Assembly: GCA_030624785.1 (NCBI GenBank)
Contig: JAUXJK010000065.1
Coordinates: forward strand, 1-8,733
Direction of reading: 5' to 3'
DNA from: Actinomycetes bacterium
GTDB lineage: Bacteria; Actinomycetota; Thermoleophilia; Gaiellales; Gaiellaceae
DNA length: 8,733 nucleotides
Positions 1-6,862 of this stretch are shown one piece after another. Position 1 is the first letter of the stretch. Each line of letters opens with the position of its first letter. The translations under genes and the position numbers were made by a program. Below the pieces are notes generated by a model, which was not told the origin of the DNA, searched no databases, and was given only the letters and a program-made list of their open reading frames with translations.

Positions 1-336
1 GCCCACACCCTGGCGCACTTCGACGATTACGTCGCGCTGGTCGTTAGGGTCGCGAGCTACGAGAGCCTGCCGAAGCTCGTCCTCGAGCTCCGCAACACGA
101 GCCTCTGCATCGGGGAGCATCTCGCGCAGCTCCGGATCATCGCTCGCCGCTTCTACATCCGCACGAGCTTCACGCCAGGCGCACGCCAGTTTGTAAGCCT
201 CCTCTAGCTCCTTGAGCCGCCGCCCGGCGGCAGCGGCCTCACGATGATCGTTGAAGATCGCCGGATCCGACATCTGGGTCTGCGCCTCTTCGTAGGAGCG
301 CTCGAGTTCAACGATCAGTGCTTCAAGTCTCGACAC
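1..336 (-). CDS. prfA: Peptide chain release factor 1 (RF1), N-terminal part, cut by the window edge
   Basis: RF1 recognises UAA and UAG stop codons on the ribosome and triggers peptide release. The 112 codons present are the N-terminal helical domain: SRLEALIVELERSYEEAQ at the start, many charged helical residues, then DPNDQRDVIVEVRQGVG at the edge. The last stretch corresponds to the family block that leads into the GGQ domain (compare NDxxNxxxEVRAGTGG in E. coli RF1). The GGQ loop and the stop-codon recognition motif lie outside the window. The start is a GTG at 336; no in-frame ATG, GTG or TTG exists between it and the end of the preceding gene. The nearest Shine-Dalgarno-like string (AAGGGA) is about 20 nt upstream, too far to be convincing. 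It follows the DUF1385 gene by 41 nt. RF1 is preferred over RF2 because there is no sign of the RF2 programmed frameshift and the N-terminal motif fits RF1; confident. Confidence 0.9.
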   Translation of the reverse strand, partial: MSRLEALIVELERSYEEAQTQMSDPAIFNDHREAAAAGRRLKELEEAYKLACAWREARADVEAASDDPELREMLPDAEARVAELEDELRQALVARDPNDQRDVIVEVRQGVG

Positions 337-377
337 GAGCGCAAGGATACTTAGCGTTCCCTTGACCCACCCGGGAC

Positions 378-1322
378 CTAGGCCATGATCTCGACTGGCT
401 CGCGCCCATCGTCACCACCGACGATCGACTCCGTTCCCGGAGTGTCGCGTCCTTCAATGCGAAGGACTTCCTTCAGAGCGTGGATCGATACCTCGACCTG
501 ATCGAGCGTTGGCTCGCGAGTTGTAAGGCGCTGCAACAGCAGGCCCGGGTAGAGCATCGTTCGAAGCACTGGATTCTGCGGGTGCTTGCCGGCGAACCGA
601 ATAATTTCGTAGGCAATTCCAGCGATGACCGGCAGCAGCAGGATCCGCGTTATGACGAGCCAGTACCAGGCAGGTCGCCCAAAGAAAGCGAACACGAAGA
701 TCGCCACGACCATGACGTAGAGCAGGAAGGCGGTGCCACAACGAACGTGGATCAGGCTGTAGCGCTGAACGATGCTCGGTTCGAGCCGATCGCCTGACTC
801 ATAGGCGTTGATCGCCTTGTGCTCGGCGGCGTGATATTGAAACACGCGCCGCAGGTCGGGCAGCAGAGAAATAAGCGAAAGGTACGCAACGAAGATCGTG
901 ACGCGAATCATGCCTTCGACGATCACGAACCAGGCGCCGTCGCCAACGGGTAGCCGATCTGTGATTAGCGCCGGACCAACTTTGAACAGAACGAGCACGA
1001 AGCCGATCGCGATCGCAAACGCAAAGAACATCTGCCCGCGGGAGATCTCGGCAGACGGCTCGCCTTCGTCAGATTCCTCTTGGGCGGCGTAGTTCGCCGA
1101 GATCGACAGGGCTCGGAACCCGATCGAGAGCGCTTCGCCTAACGCAACAACGCCGCGGATCACAGGCAGGCGCATCCACCTGTGTTTGGCAAGCGCCGAT
1201 GTGACCTCACGGTTTACGTCGGCGATCTCTCCGTCGGGCTTTCGCACGGCGACGGACCAGACGTTTGGACCGCGCATCATTACGCCTTCCAACACTGCCT
1301 GACCACCGATCGGTGCGCTCAT
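378..1322 (-). CDS. DUF1385 (YqhQ-like) integral membrane protein, function unknown
   Basis: A 314-residue protein of the DUF1385 family (Bacillus subtilis YqhQ belongs to it). The family hallmarks are visible: GGQAVLEGVMMRGP at residues 6-19, FQYHAAEHKAINAYE at 161-175 with two conserved His, RCGTAFLL at 194-201, and TREPTLDQVEVSIHALK at 268-284. Four hydrophobic segments at about 98-119, 138-156, 197-214 and 218-239 predict a multi-pass inner-membrane protein. The acidic linker at about 81-92 is probably exposed. No biochemical role is established for the family. The His/Glu-rich HAAEHK block could bind metal, but that is inference. Its place between rpmE and prfA recurs in several Gram-positive genomes as I recall, which hints at a link with translation or simply an ancient operon. 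The ATG at 1322 is chosen because homology begins within six residues; there is no clear Shine-Dalgarno sequence. Confidence 0.88.
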   Translation of the reverse strand: MSAPIGGQAVLEGVMMRGPNVWSVAVRKPDGEIADVNREVTSALAKHRWMRLPVIRGVVALGEALSIGFRALSISANYAAQEESDEGEPSAEISRGQMFFAFAIAIGFVLVLFKVGPALITDRLPVGDGAWFVIVEGMIRVTIFVAYLSLISLLPDLRRVFQYHAAEHKAINAYESGDRLEPSIVQRYSLIHVRCGTAFLLYVMVVAIFVFAFFGRPAWYWLVITRILLLPVIAGIAYEIIRFAGKHPQNPVLRTMLYPGLLLQRLTTREPTLDQVEVSIHALKEVLRIEGRDTPGTESIVGGDDGREPVEIMA

Positions 1323-1414
1323 GACTCGACGGTTCTGGGCTTGCAGGGGCTTGCGCGCATCCTAGAGCTATCGGCAGCCGGGCTCGAGCGGAGAAGTAGT
1401 CCGAAGGATGCCGG

Positions 1415-1630
1415 CTAGTCCTGCGCCTGTTGCGCTCTGGCGCGCCGACGCTGGAAACGCTCAACGCGGCCGCCCGTGTCAATGAGCTTCTGCTTGCCCG
1501 TATAGAACGGGTGGCATTCAGAGCAGACCTCGACCTGGAGTCCAGGCTTCGTCGATCGCGTCACGAACTCATTGCCGCACGCGCAGTGAACCTTCGCAAA
1601 CACGTATTCGGGATGTATTTCCGTCTTCAT
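1415..1630 (-). CDS. rpmE: 50S ribosomal protein L31, zinc-binding type
   Basis: Bacterial L31 of 71 residues, the normal length, sitting at the central protuberance and the inter-subunit bridge. The N-terminus MKTEIHPEYV is typical. The zinc-ligand set Cys16, Cys18, Cys36 and Cys39 (CxC and CxxC) is intact, so this is the zinc-containing C+ form rather than the zinc-free paralogue induced under zinc starvation. The HPFYTGKQK block at 40-48 is the family signature, and the tail RRRARAQQAQD is basic as expected. Its ATG overlaps the TGA of the upstream threonine dehydratase gene as ATGA, so translation is probably coupled to a metabolic gene. I see no separate ribosome-binding site. Confidence 0.96.
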   Translation of the reverse strand: MKTEIHPEYVFAKVHCACGNEFVTRSTKPGLQVEVCSECHPFYTGKQKLIDTGGRVERFQRRRARAQQAQD

Positions 1631-2628
1631 CGCGAAGCAAGAATATCAGAGGCGACCAAGGTATCGACGTTGCCCCCTGACACGACCACGGCGACGCTTG
1701 TTCCAGCCGGGGCCGTTACTTTCCCGGACAGGACAGCGGCGACTCCGGCGGCTGCCGCCGGCTCGCATGCGAGTTTTCCGCGTGCATACGTCTGGCGCAT
1801 CGCGGCCGTGATCTCTGGCTCACCGACGTCAAGAAGCTCAATTCCATGCGATCCCACCAGATCAATGCAGAGCTGCGTCGTAAACGGGGCAAGCAGTCCA
1901 TCGGCAACCGAAGAGGGCTCTATCGTCACGGGCTTTCCAGCATCGACGCCTGCAGCCAGGGCAGCGGCGCCCCGAGGCTCGACACCGATGATGCGTGGCC
2001 CCTTATCGCCCCGACGCAAAGCGGCTGCGATTCCGCAGACCAGGCCACCCCCGCCGACGGGCACAACGACGGCGTCGAGATTCGGCACATCGCGCGGTAA
2101 CTCCAGGCCTGTCGTTCCCTGGCCCGCGACGACGGCGGGATCCCCGAATGGGTGGATCAGCACCCTGCCCGATTCGGCGCGAATCTCTTCCATTCGCCTG
2201 AACGCGTCCGCGGGACCCGTAGCTGAGTCATCGACAGTTGCTCCGAACGCGACGGTTGCAGATTTCTTGGCCTGGCTCGCGCTGTCCCACATCACGATGG
2301 CGCAGTCGATTTCCTCCAGCTGACACCCATACGCGAGGGCTTGTGCGTGGTTGCCCGCCGATACGGCGATCACGCCACGGTCGCGCTCCTCTTGTGGCAT
2401 CCGAGCTAGGCGGTTGAGAACGCCTCGAACCTTGAATGATCCAGTGTGCTGGAGCAGTTCTGCCTTGAGATACACGCTCGCGCCGACGTACTCATCGAGC
2501 CACGCGGCGCGAACGCACGGCGTTCGAACGACGCGCCCGGCGACGGCACGTGCGGCCGCCTCAACGTCTTCAACCCGAAGGGCCCCTCCCCCGGTGTCAC
2601 CTGGATCAGCCCTCATGCGAGAGCGCAT
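1627..2628 (-). CDS. Threonine/serine dehydratase, short form without ACT domain
   Basis: Fold-type II PLP enzyme of 333 residues, most likely threonine dehydratase (threonine to 2-oxobutyrate plus ammonia). GSFKVRG at 63-69 holds the Schiff-base Lys66, SAGNHAQ at 90-96 is the substrate/carboxylate loop, GGGGL at 192-196 is the PLP-phosphate loop, CEPAAAAG at 288-295 and SGGN at 317-320 are the usual C-terminal cofactor contacts. Length and the lack of a C-terminal ACT-like domain match the biodegradative TdcB or serine-racemase group, not the roughly 500-residue isoleucine-regulated IlvA of E. coli. Serine dehydratase or racemase activity cannot be excluded. It begins 3 nt after the ETF:quinone oxidoreductase stop. 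An alternative ATG lies at 2616 (residue 5); neither start has a clear Shine-Dalgarno sequence. Its 2-oxobutyrate could feed propionyl-CoA or isoleucine metabolism. Confidence 0.9.
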   Translation of the reverse strand: MRSRMRADPGDTGGGALRVEDVEAAARAVAGRVVRTPCVRAAWLDEYVGASVYLKAELLQHTGSFKVRGVLNRLARMPQEERDRGVIAVSAGNHAQALAYGCQLEEIDCAIVMWDSASQAKKSATVAFGATVDDSATGPADAFRRMEEIRAESGRVLIHPFGDPAVVAGQGTTGLELPRDVPNLDAVVVPVGGGGLVCGIAAALRRGDKGPRIIGVEPRGAAALAAGVDAGKPVTIEPSSVADGLLAPFTTQLCIDLVGSHGIELLDVGEPEITAAMRQTYARGKLACEPAAAAGVAAVLSGKVTAPAGTSVAVVVSGGNVDTLVASDILASR

Positions 2629-2631
2629 CGT

Positions 2632-4326
2632 TTAGGCGAGCTTGTAGTCGGGCCCGTCGCCGCCCTCGGGAGGCGTGAGGCGCCCACCCTTGGCATTGAT
2701 CGCGCCACACTGGACACAGTTGGACGGTGTGACCTCAACATCGACGTTCTCAGCTGAGGTGCCGCCTGAAGCTACTTCGTACACCTGCGCCGGGCACATG
2801 TTCGCCCATGCTTCGGCGACGACACGTGGCACCTGATGCCGCACGTGGATGTGACTCGGTGCATCGTCGCGGGATTCGTTGCCGCTCAGGTATACGCTCG
2901 AAAGCTTGTCGAACGTGAGTTTCCCATCCGGTTCCGGGTACGTTCGGTCTCGTTTGCCTACGAACATCTCGGAGTCGGCATCCGCCTCCAACTTCGCCGA
3001 CGATGGCGGCATCGCGCCAAAGCTTGCCGTTGCCAATCCCGAAACCGCGGCGCCGGCCATGAGGCCGTTGCGAAATGCGGGCCGCATGTTCCGGACGCGC
3101 TTGAGCTCCTTCCAGACGAAATCGCTCTTGAGCGCTTCGTCATAGCCCGCGAGTGCTCCCGGTGACCAGGCAGTGTGCCCGGGCTGGACGGCTGCAAGTG
3201 TGGTCTCGGCGGCGAGCATCCCTGATCGCATCGCATAGTGAATTCCCTTGAGTGCGGGGACGTTGACCAGCCCCGCAGCGTCGCCAGTGATGACGCCTCC
3301 CGGAAAATGCAGCTTCTCTGGGACGGCCTGGAGGCCGCCTTCAGGAATCGTCTTGGCGCCCCATGCCACACGTGAGCCACCTTCAAGCATGCCCCGCACC
3401 AGTGAATGAGTCTTTAGCTCTTGAAGCATGTCGTGGACCGAAACCGTCGCATCTCGATGATCGAGGCCAACTACGAGGCCGACAGCGAGCTTGTCCGGCC
3501 CCATGGGATAGATGAAGCTCCCGCCGAACTCCCGGTACTTGCGTCCGCCACGCAAAGGCCACCCCATGGTGTGGACGATGTGGGGCAGCGGCTTGGGTAC
3601 GTCCCACACCTCCTTGACGCCAAGGGCCCAGACCTGTGGATCCTGTCGCAGGCCAAACCTCTCGACGGCCGCCGTGCTCAGATGGCCCAGTGTGCCTTCC
3701 GCGAGAATCGTAGCCTTGGCGACGATGTCACCGCCCGGTTCGAAGTTGCCTAGCTCCGCACCGGCGCGATCGCGCCCCTTGTCGCCCGTTCGAACACCGA
3801 CGACGCGACCACCCGAGACGAGCAGTTTGTCGGCAGCGGTCGCCGGGACAATCATTACGCCAAGCTCTTCCGCCTTCTCGGCAAGCCAGCGTCCAATCTC
3901 GCTCACTGAAGCCACGTAGTTTCCGTGGTTCATCATGGACGGCGGCGTTGGAATTCGCAGGGCGCGCTTTCGCGTGAGGTAGTAGACCGCCTCGGCCTCT
4001 ACAGACTGGATGAATGGCATCTCGGAGGCAGGCATGCCCGGAAACAACTGACGAAACACGCGTGGGTTTACGACCGCGCCCGACAGGAGGTGCGAACCGG
4101 TCGACTTTCCCTTCTCGATTACCGCAACTGGAATCTCGCCGAGGGACTCAGCCAACTCTGGACGGTCCTGGAGGAGTTGACCGATTCGGATCGCAGCGGC
4201 CAAGCCGGCCGGCCCGCCGCCAACAATGCAGATACCAACCTCAATGCGCTCATCGAGCGGGTCGGACGGCGCTGCAATGAAGTTGCCCGCCGGCAGGGTT
4301 GGAGCAAACTCAGAAGGTCGCGTCAT
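2632..4326 (-). CDS. Electron transfer flavoprotein:quinone oxidoreductase (ETF-QO, FixC/FixX-like fusion)
   Basis: A 564-residue membrane-associated flavoprotein that takes electrons from reduced ETF and gives them to the quinone pool, probably menaquinone here. CIVGGGPAGLAAA at 33-45 is the FAD-binding glycine motif. TGSHLLSGAVVNP at 77-89, GWPLRGG, GGSFIYP, LVVGLDH at 284-290 and GDAAGLVNVPALKGIHYAM at 348-366 follow mitochondrial ETF-QO block by block. The C-terminus is the FixX-like ferredoxin domain (SSVYLSGN at 476-483, MCPAQVYEV at 510-518, NCVQC at 536-540, PEGGDGP at 553-559). Only three of the four cluster cysteines remain (Cys511, Cys537, Cys540); the fourth position is Ile543 and the following loop is about four residues shorter than in human ETF-QO. 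An upstream in-frame extension exists, but it lies wholly inside etfA in another frame. I start at the ATG at 4326, which overlaps the etfA TGA as ATGA. GAAGAG just upstream is a weak ribosome-binding site. Confidence 0.94.
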   Translation of the reverse strand: MTRPSEFAPTLPAGNFIAAPSDPLDERIEVGICIVGGGPAGLAAAIRIGQLLQDRPELAESLGEIPVAVIEKGKSTGSHLLSGAVVNPRVFRQLFPGMPASEMPFIQSVEAEAVYYLTRKRALRIPTPPSMMNHGNYVASVSEIGRWLAEKAEELGVMIVPATAADKLLVSGGRVVGVRTGDKGRDRAGAELGNFEPGGDIVAKATILAEGTLGHLSTAAVERFGLRQDPQVWALGVKEVWDVPKPLPHIVHTMGWPLRGGRKYREFGGSFIYPMGPDKLAVGLVVGLDHRDATVSVHDMLQELKTHSLVRGMLEGGSRVAWGAKTIPEGGLQAVPEKLHFPGGVITGDAAGLVNVPALKGIHYAMRSGMLAAETTLAAVQPGHTAWSPGALAGYDEALKSDFVWKELKRVRNMRPAFRNGLMAGAAVSGLATASFGAMPPSSAKLEADADSEMFVGKRDRTYPEPDGKLTFDKLSSVYLSGNESRDDAPSHIHVRHQVPRVVAEAWANMCPAQVYEVASGGTSAENVDVEVTPSNCVQCGAINAKGGRLTPPEGGDGPDYKLA

Positions 4327-5285
4327 CCACTCTTCTGCTGCCGAACCAACTCGGCCAGTTTCGGGACTACCTCGTGAAGATCGCCGATCACGCCAAAGTC
4401 GCAGTAGTCGAATATCGGCGCATTCTTGTCCTTGTTGATCGCCACGATCACGCTGGCGTTCTGCATGCCAACCTTGTGTTGGATCGCGCCGGAGATGCCA
4501 CAGGCGATGTAGAGCTTGGGCGTCACGGTCTTGCCCGTCTGCCCTACTTGCGTGGAGTACGGGTACCAACCCGCATCGACAACAGCACGTGTCGCGGCGA
4601 CTGCGCCACCTAGCTCAGCGGCAAGCACTTCGACCACACTGAAGTGCTCGGGAGCGCCCAGACCTCTCCCTCCCGCGACGATGATCTCGGCCTCCTCGAT
4701 TGCTGGCCCTTCGCTCACCGTCTTCTCGCGATCGAGGAGCGTCGCACGTGTCGACCACTCAGCGATCTCAGGCACGAATGGGATCACCTCGGCGTCGCCA
4801 CCGACGTTCTTCGGTTCAAAGGCTCCTGTCCGCACAAGCGCAAGTCTTGGCGTTGATGTCCAACCAACGTCGACGAACACGGAGTCGCCCAGCGCGGGTT
4901 GGGTCCCGACGAGTTGGCCACCATCGACGCGAAGGTCGACCAGGCCCCAGTTGAGACCTGCGCGAAGCCTGCTTGCGAGGCCTGCGGCAACGTCGGCCGT
5001 CAGGACGGACGACGCGAACAGCACATTCTCGAAGCCATGTTCAGAGATGAGGGCCTCTAGCGCATCGACTCGCGCCTGTGGAAGCGGTGAGGCGAGAGCC
5101 GGGCTATCGGCGACGTAGACGCGCGTCGCGCCATACGCTCCGAGGCCGGCGGCAACGGCTGCAGCCTGCTCGCCGAGGACGACCGCACATACGTCTGAGC
5201 CCAAGCCGGCAGCTTGGCTGAGCAACCCCAGAGAGTCTCTCTGGGCCTCACCCTCGTGCTGTTCAACATACACGACTGTGGACAT
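4323..5285 (-). CDS. etfA: Electron transfer flavoprotein alpha subunit
   Basis: The 320-residue alpha subunit of the soluble FAD/AMP heterodimer that accepts electrons from acyl-CoA dehydrogenases. The N-terminal half (about 1-190) is the structural domain. The C-terminal half is the FAD domain: GGRGLG at 205-210, TRAVVDAGW at 232-240, QVGQTGKTV at 246-254, then the alpha-subunit signature at 258-284 (LYIACGISGAIQH through VAIN) and FDYCDFGVIGD at 292-302. These match human ETF-alpha closely. The ATG at 5285 is chosen because MSTVVYVEQH is the normal family N-terminus; a longer in-frame start at 5369 would add residues that lie inside etfB in another frame. The gap to etfB is 28 nt without a strong ribosome-binding site. 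Association with a full-length ETF-QO and no other partner genes favours a respiratory, non-bifurcating ETF; that is inference. Confidence 0.96.
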   Translation of the reverse strand: MSTVVYVEQHEGEAQRDSLGLLSQAAGLGSDVCAVVLGEQAAAVAAGLGAYGATRVYVADSPALASPLPQARVDALEALISEHGFENVLFASSVLTADVAAGLASRLRAGLNWGLVDLRVDGGQLVGTQPALGDSVFVDVGWTSTPRLALVRTGAFEPKNVGGDAEVIPFVPEIAEWSTRATLLDREKTVSEGPAIEEAEIIVAGGRGLGAPEHFSVVEVLAAELGGAVAATRAVVDAGWYPYSTQVGQTGKTVTPKLYIACGISGAIQHKVGMQNASVIVAINKDKNAPIFDYCDFGVIGDLHEVVPKLAELVRQQKSG

Positions 5286-5313
5286 TGTTTCGTCTAGCCC
5301 GATCGCACGGGCG

Positions 5314-6093
5314 CTAGACCAGCTTCTTCTCGTTGAGGAATGCGAGTACGCGCGCGGCGGCTTCACCATCAGCTTCGATTACCTGGGACTCCCCGCGAGC
5401 AGGCGGATCATTCAGGGCGCGAACCTCCGTGCGAGAGCCTGCTGTGCCGGTTTCCTCCGCGCTGACGCCGATGCCATCCAGGCCAAGAATCTCCTGCGGC
5501 TTCTTCTTTGCGCCCATGATGCCTTTGAGCGACGGATATCGCGGCTCATTAATGCCGTCGGACACGGCAACGACACACGGCAGCGGTGCCTCGATGAGGT
5601 CGTACCCGTATTCAGTCTGACGTTTCACCTTGGCGTTTCCGGATTCCAGCTCAAGATTCGTCGCCTGAGACATGAATGGTTGCTGCAATCGATCGGCAAC
5701 CGCAGCCCACAGAACGGCACCGTCGGAATCTGCGGACTGTTGTCCAAACAGTGTGAGATCCGGTGCTTCACTCGCGAGAACTGCGGCGAGCACGTTCGTG
5801 GTTCCAATGATGTCCGACCCTTCGGCGCCCGGGTCACTCACGAGAGCTGCGCGGTCAGCGCCCATAGCAAGGCCCTTCCGAAGTGAGTTGATCGCACTTT
5901 CCGGGCCCATCGAGATCAAGACGACCTCACAGTCCGTTGAGGATTCCTTGATGCGAAGAGCTGCTTCGATCGCGTTTGTATCCCCGAGATTCAGGGCGCC
6001 TTCACCCGAACGGTCGAGGCGCAAAGTCTCGGGATCGATTCGCTTGGAAGCGCTGGTGTCCGGCACTTCTTTGACGCAGACGGCGATCTTCAT
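5314..6093 (-). CDS. etfB: Electron transfer flavoprotein beta subunit
   Basis: The 259-residue beta subunit of ETF, partner of the next gene. It binds AMP and carries the loop that docks on acyl-CoA dehydrogenases. Features seen: MKIAVCVKEVPD at 1-12, DTNAIEAALRIKE at 38-50, GQQSADSDGA at 117-126, the beta-subunit signature region VKRQTEYGYDLIEAPLPCVVAV at 156-177, and the recognition-loop block NEPRYPSLKGIMGAKKKP at 182-199, very close to human ETF-beta. Length is normal (about 255). The ATG at 6093 fits the family start exactly; a longer in-frame ATG at 6198 adds 35 arginine-rich residues with no family similarity and lies in an intergenic stretch with inverted repeats, so I reject it. No Shine-Dalgarno sequence precedes the chosen start; a TACAGT box lies 9 nt upstream. 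It is the first gene of the etf run, 151 nt after thiE. Confidence 0.95.
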   Translation of the reverse strand: MKIAVCVKEVPDTSASKRIDPETLRLDRSGEGALNLGDTNAIEAALRIKESSTDCEVVLISMGPESAINSLRKGLAMGADRAALVSDPGAEGSDIIGTTNVLAAVLASEAPDLTLFGQQSADSDGAVLWAAVADRLQQPFMSQATNLELESGNAKVKRQTEYGYDLIEAPLPCVVAVSDGINEPRYPSLKGIMGAKKKPQEILGLDGIGVSAEETGTAGSRTEVRALNDPPARGESQVIEADGEAAARVLAFLNEKKLV

Positions 6094-6102
6094 AGCGGCG
6101 GT

Positions 6103-6108
6103 ACTGTA
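6103..6108 (-). promoter_or_regulatory. Possible -10 box for a leaderless or very short-leader etfB transcript
   Basis: Reading on the minus strand, TACAGT fits the TAnnnT pattern of sigma-70-type -10 elements and is followed by 9 nt and then the etfB ATG. With the usual 6-9 nt from the -10 box to the start site, transcription would begin at or beside the ATG. The absence of a Shine-Dalgarno sequence fits a leaderless mRNA, which is common in actinobacteria. I see no good -35 box at 16-19 nt spacing. This is a weak motif in GC-rich DNA and may be chance. Confidence 0.3.
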
Positions 6109-6150
6109 GCGCGGCGCACCGGACACCCGCGAGGCAAACGACGGTTCACC

Positions 6151-6200
6151 CCGACGGCGTCGAGATCGTCGGTACTCGTCGGTTGATTTCGGCGTCAACC
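6151..6200 (-). terminator. Cluster of inverted repeats between thiE and etfB, possible terminator or leader structure
   Basis: The gap from 6094 to 6244 holds a perfect 6-bp inverted repeat (GGTTGA at 6181-6186 with TCAACC at 6195-6200, 8-nt loop). Beside it are CCGACG at 6151-6156 and two copies of its complement CGTCGG, at 6167-6172 and 6177-6182. The two copies can pair with the single partner only one at a time, and the second copy overlaps the first stem. No U-tract follows, so this is not a classic intrinsic terminator; U-less hairpins are often proposed as terminators in high-GC Gram-positives. It could end the thi transcript, or form structure upstream of etfB if the promoter lies further up. 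The role is inferred from position alone. Confidence 0.3.
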
Positions 6201-6244
6201 TCCCCAGAGACCACAGTCATTTCGAGTGACCGCATCGCCAACGG

Positions 6245-6856
6245 CTACGCACCGTCGCCGAAGAGCTCGATCCGCGAGTAGAGCGCGCGAGCGGCGGATT
6301 CGGGCTCGGACGATTCAACGATCGCTCTAACGACTGCGACGCGTGTCGCCCCCGCTTCCAGCACCTCATCGATGGTGTCGAGGTCGATGCCGCCGATCGC
6401 AAACCAGGGACACCGAGCTGATTTCGCTGCGTACTGAACGAGTGCCAGACCAACAGGCGCTCGACCCTGCTTCGTCGGCGTCGCAAAGACGGGGCCAACT
6501 CCAATGTAGTCGGCGGTCGTGCGAGCAATCTCCGCTTCGGCATGTGTCGACTGCCCAACGGCGATCGCGAACGTCCGCGCCGCCTCGACCGGAAGATCGT
6601 CTTGACCGACGTGGACGAAATCAGCACCGACGAGACGTGCAAGATCTGGACGGTCATTGACTACGAACGGAACGCCGTAGCTTGCGGCTACCTCGCGAGC
6701 AGCCTCCAGGCGTGGCAGGAGCAAGGCGTCGGGCAGCGCTTTGTCACGAACCTGAACCACTTCGACACCACCAGCGATTGCGCGTTCGAGAAGCCGCGTG
6801 AGCCCGTCCCGGGCATCGGTGATCAAATACAGCCGGCGGTCGTCGAGTCCGGACAT
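6245..6856 (-). CDS. thiE: Thiamine-phosphate synthase
   Basis: ThiE, 203 residues, a TIM-barrel cytosolic enzyme that joins HMP diphosphate with thiazole carboxylate phosphate to give thiamine phosphate. Motifs in order: LYLITDA at 9-15, VQVRDK at 34-39 (Gln35, Arg37, Lys39 contact the pyrophosphate), VVNDRPDLA at 65-73, VHVGQDDLP at 81-89, GQSTHAEAE at 101-109, DYIGVGPVFATPTK at 116-129 and FAIGGID at 152-158. All are the expected active-site loops, so the enzyme should be functional. It is last in thiG-thiS-thiE and begins 6 nt after the thiS stop; AGGT overlapping that stop may serve as a weak ribosome-binding site. No ThiD, ThiC or ThiM is in the window, so HMP diphosphate must be supplied from elsewhere. 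Confidence 0.96.
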   Translation of the reverse strand: MSGLDDRRLYLITDARDGLTRLLERAIAGGVEVVQVRDKALPDALLLPRLEAAREVAASYGVPFVVNDRPDLARLVGADFVHVGQDDLPVEAARTFAIAVGQSTHAEAEIARTTADYIGVGPVFATPTKQGRAPVGLALVQYAAKSARCPWFAIGGIDLDTIDEVLEAGATRVAVVRAIVESSEPESAARALYSRIELFGDGA

Positions 6857-6862
6857 GGGGAC

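Noticed and set aside
1361..1412. Inverted repeat AGCCGG...CCGGCT after rpmE as a terminator
   Set aside because: The stem is 6 bp with a loop of about 30 nt and no U-tract, which is easily found by chance in GC-rich DNA.
1430..2323. Long plus-strand open frame of about 297 codons opposite rpmE and the threonine dehydratase gene
   Set aside because: It lies antisense to two well-recognised genes, its translation is low-complexity (Ala/Ser/Pro/Arg-rich) with no known motif, and GC-rich codon bias readily creates such mirror frames.
4327..4569. N-terminal extension of ETF-QO by 81 residues from an ATG at 4569
   Set aside because: The extension lies wholly within etfA in another frame, has shadow-like composition, and the ATGA-overlap start at 4326 gives the normal family length.
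4516..5118. Plus-strand open frame of 200 codons antisense to etfA
   Set aside because: Shadow of etfA: Ser/Thr/Ala/Pro-rich with no domain, no ribosome-binding site and no promoter evidence.
6094..6198. N-terminal extension of EtfB by 35 residues from an ATG at 6198
   Set aside because: EtfB homologues begin at MKIAVCVKEVPD; the extra Arg-rich stretch covers inverted repeats and a possible -10 box.
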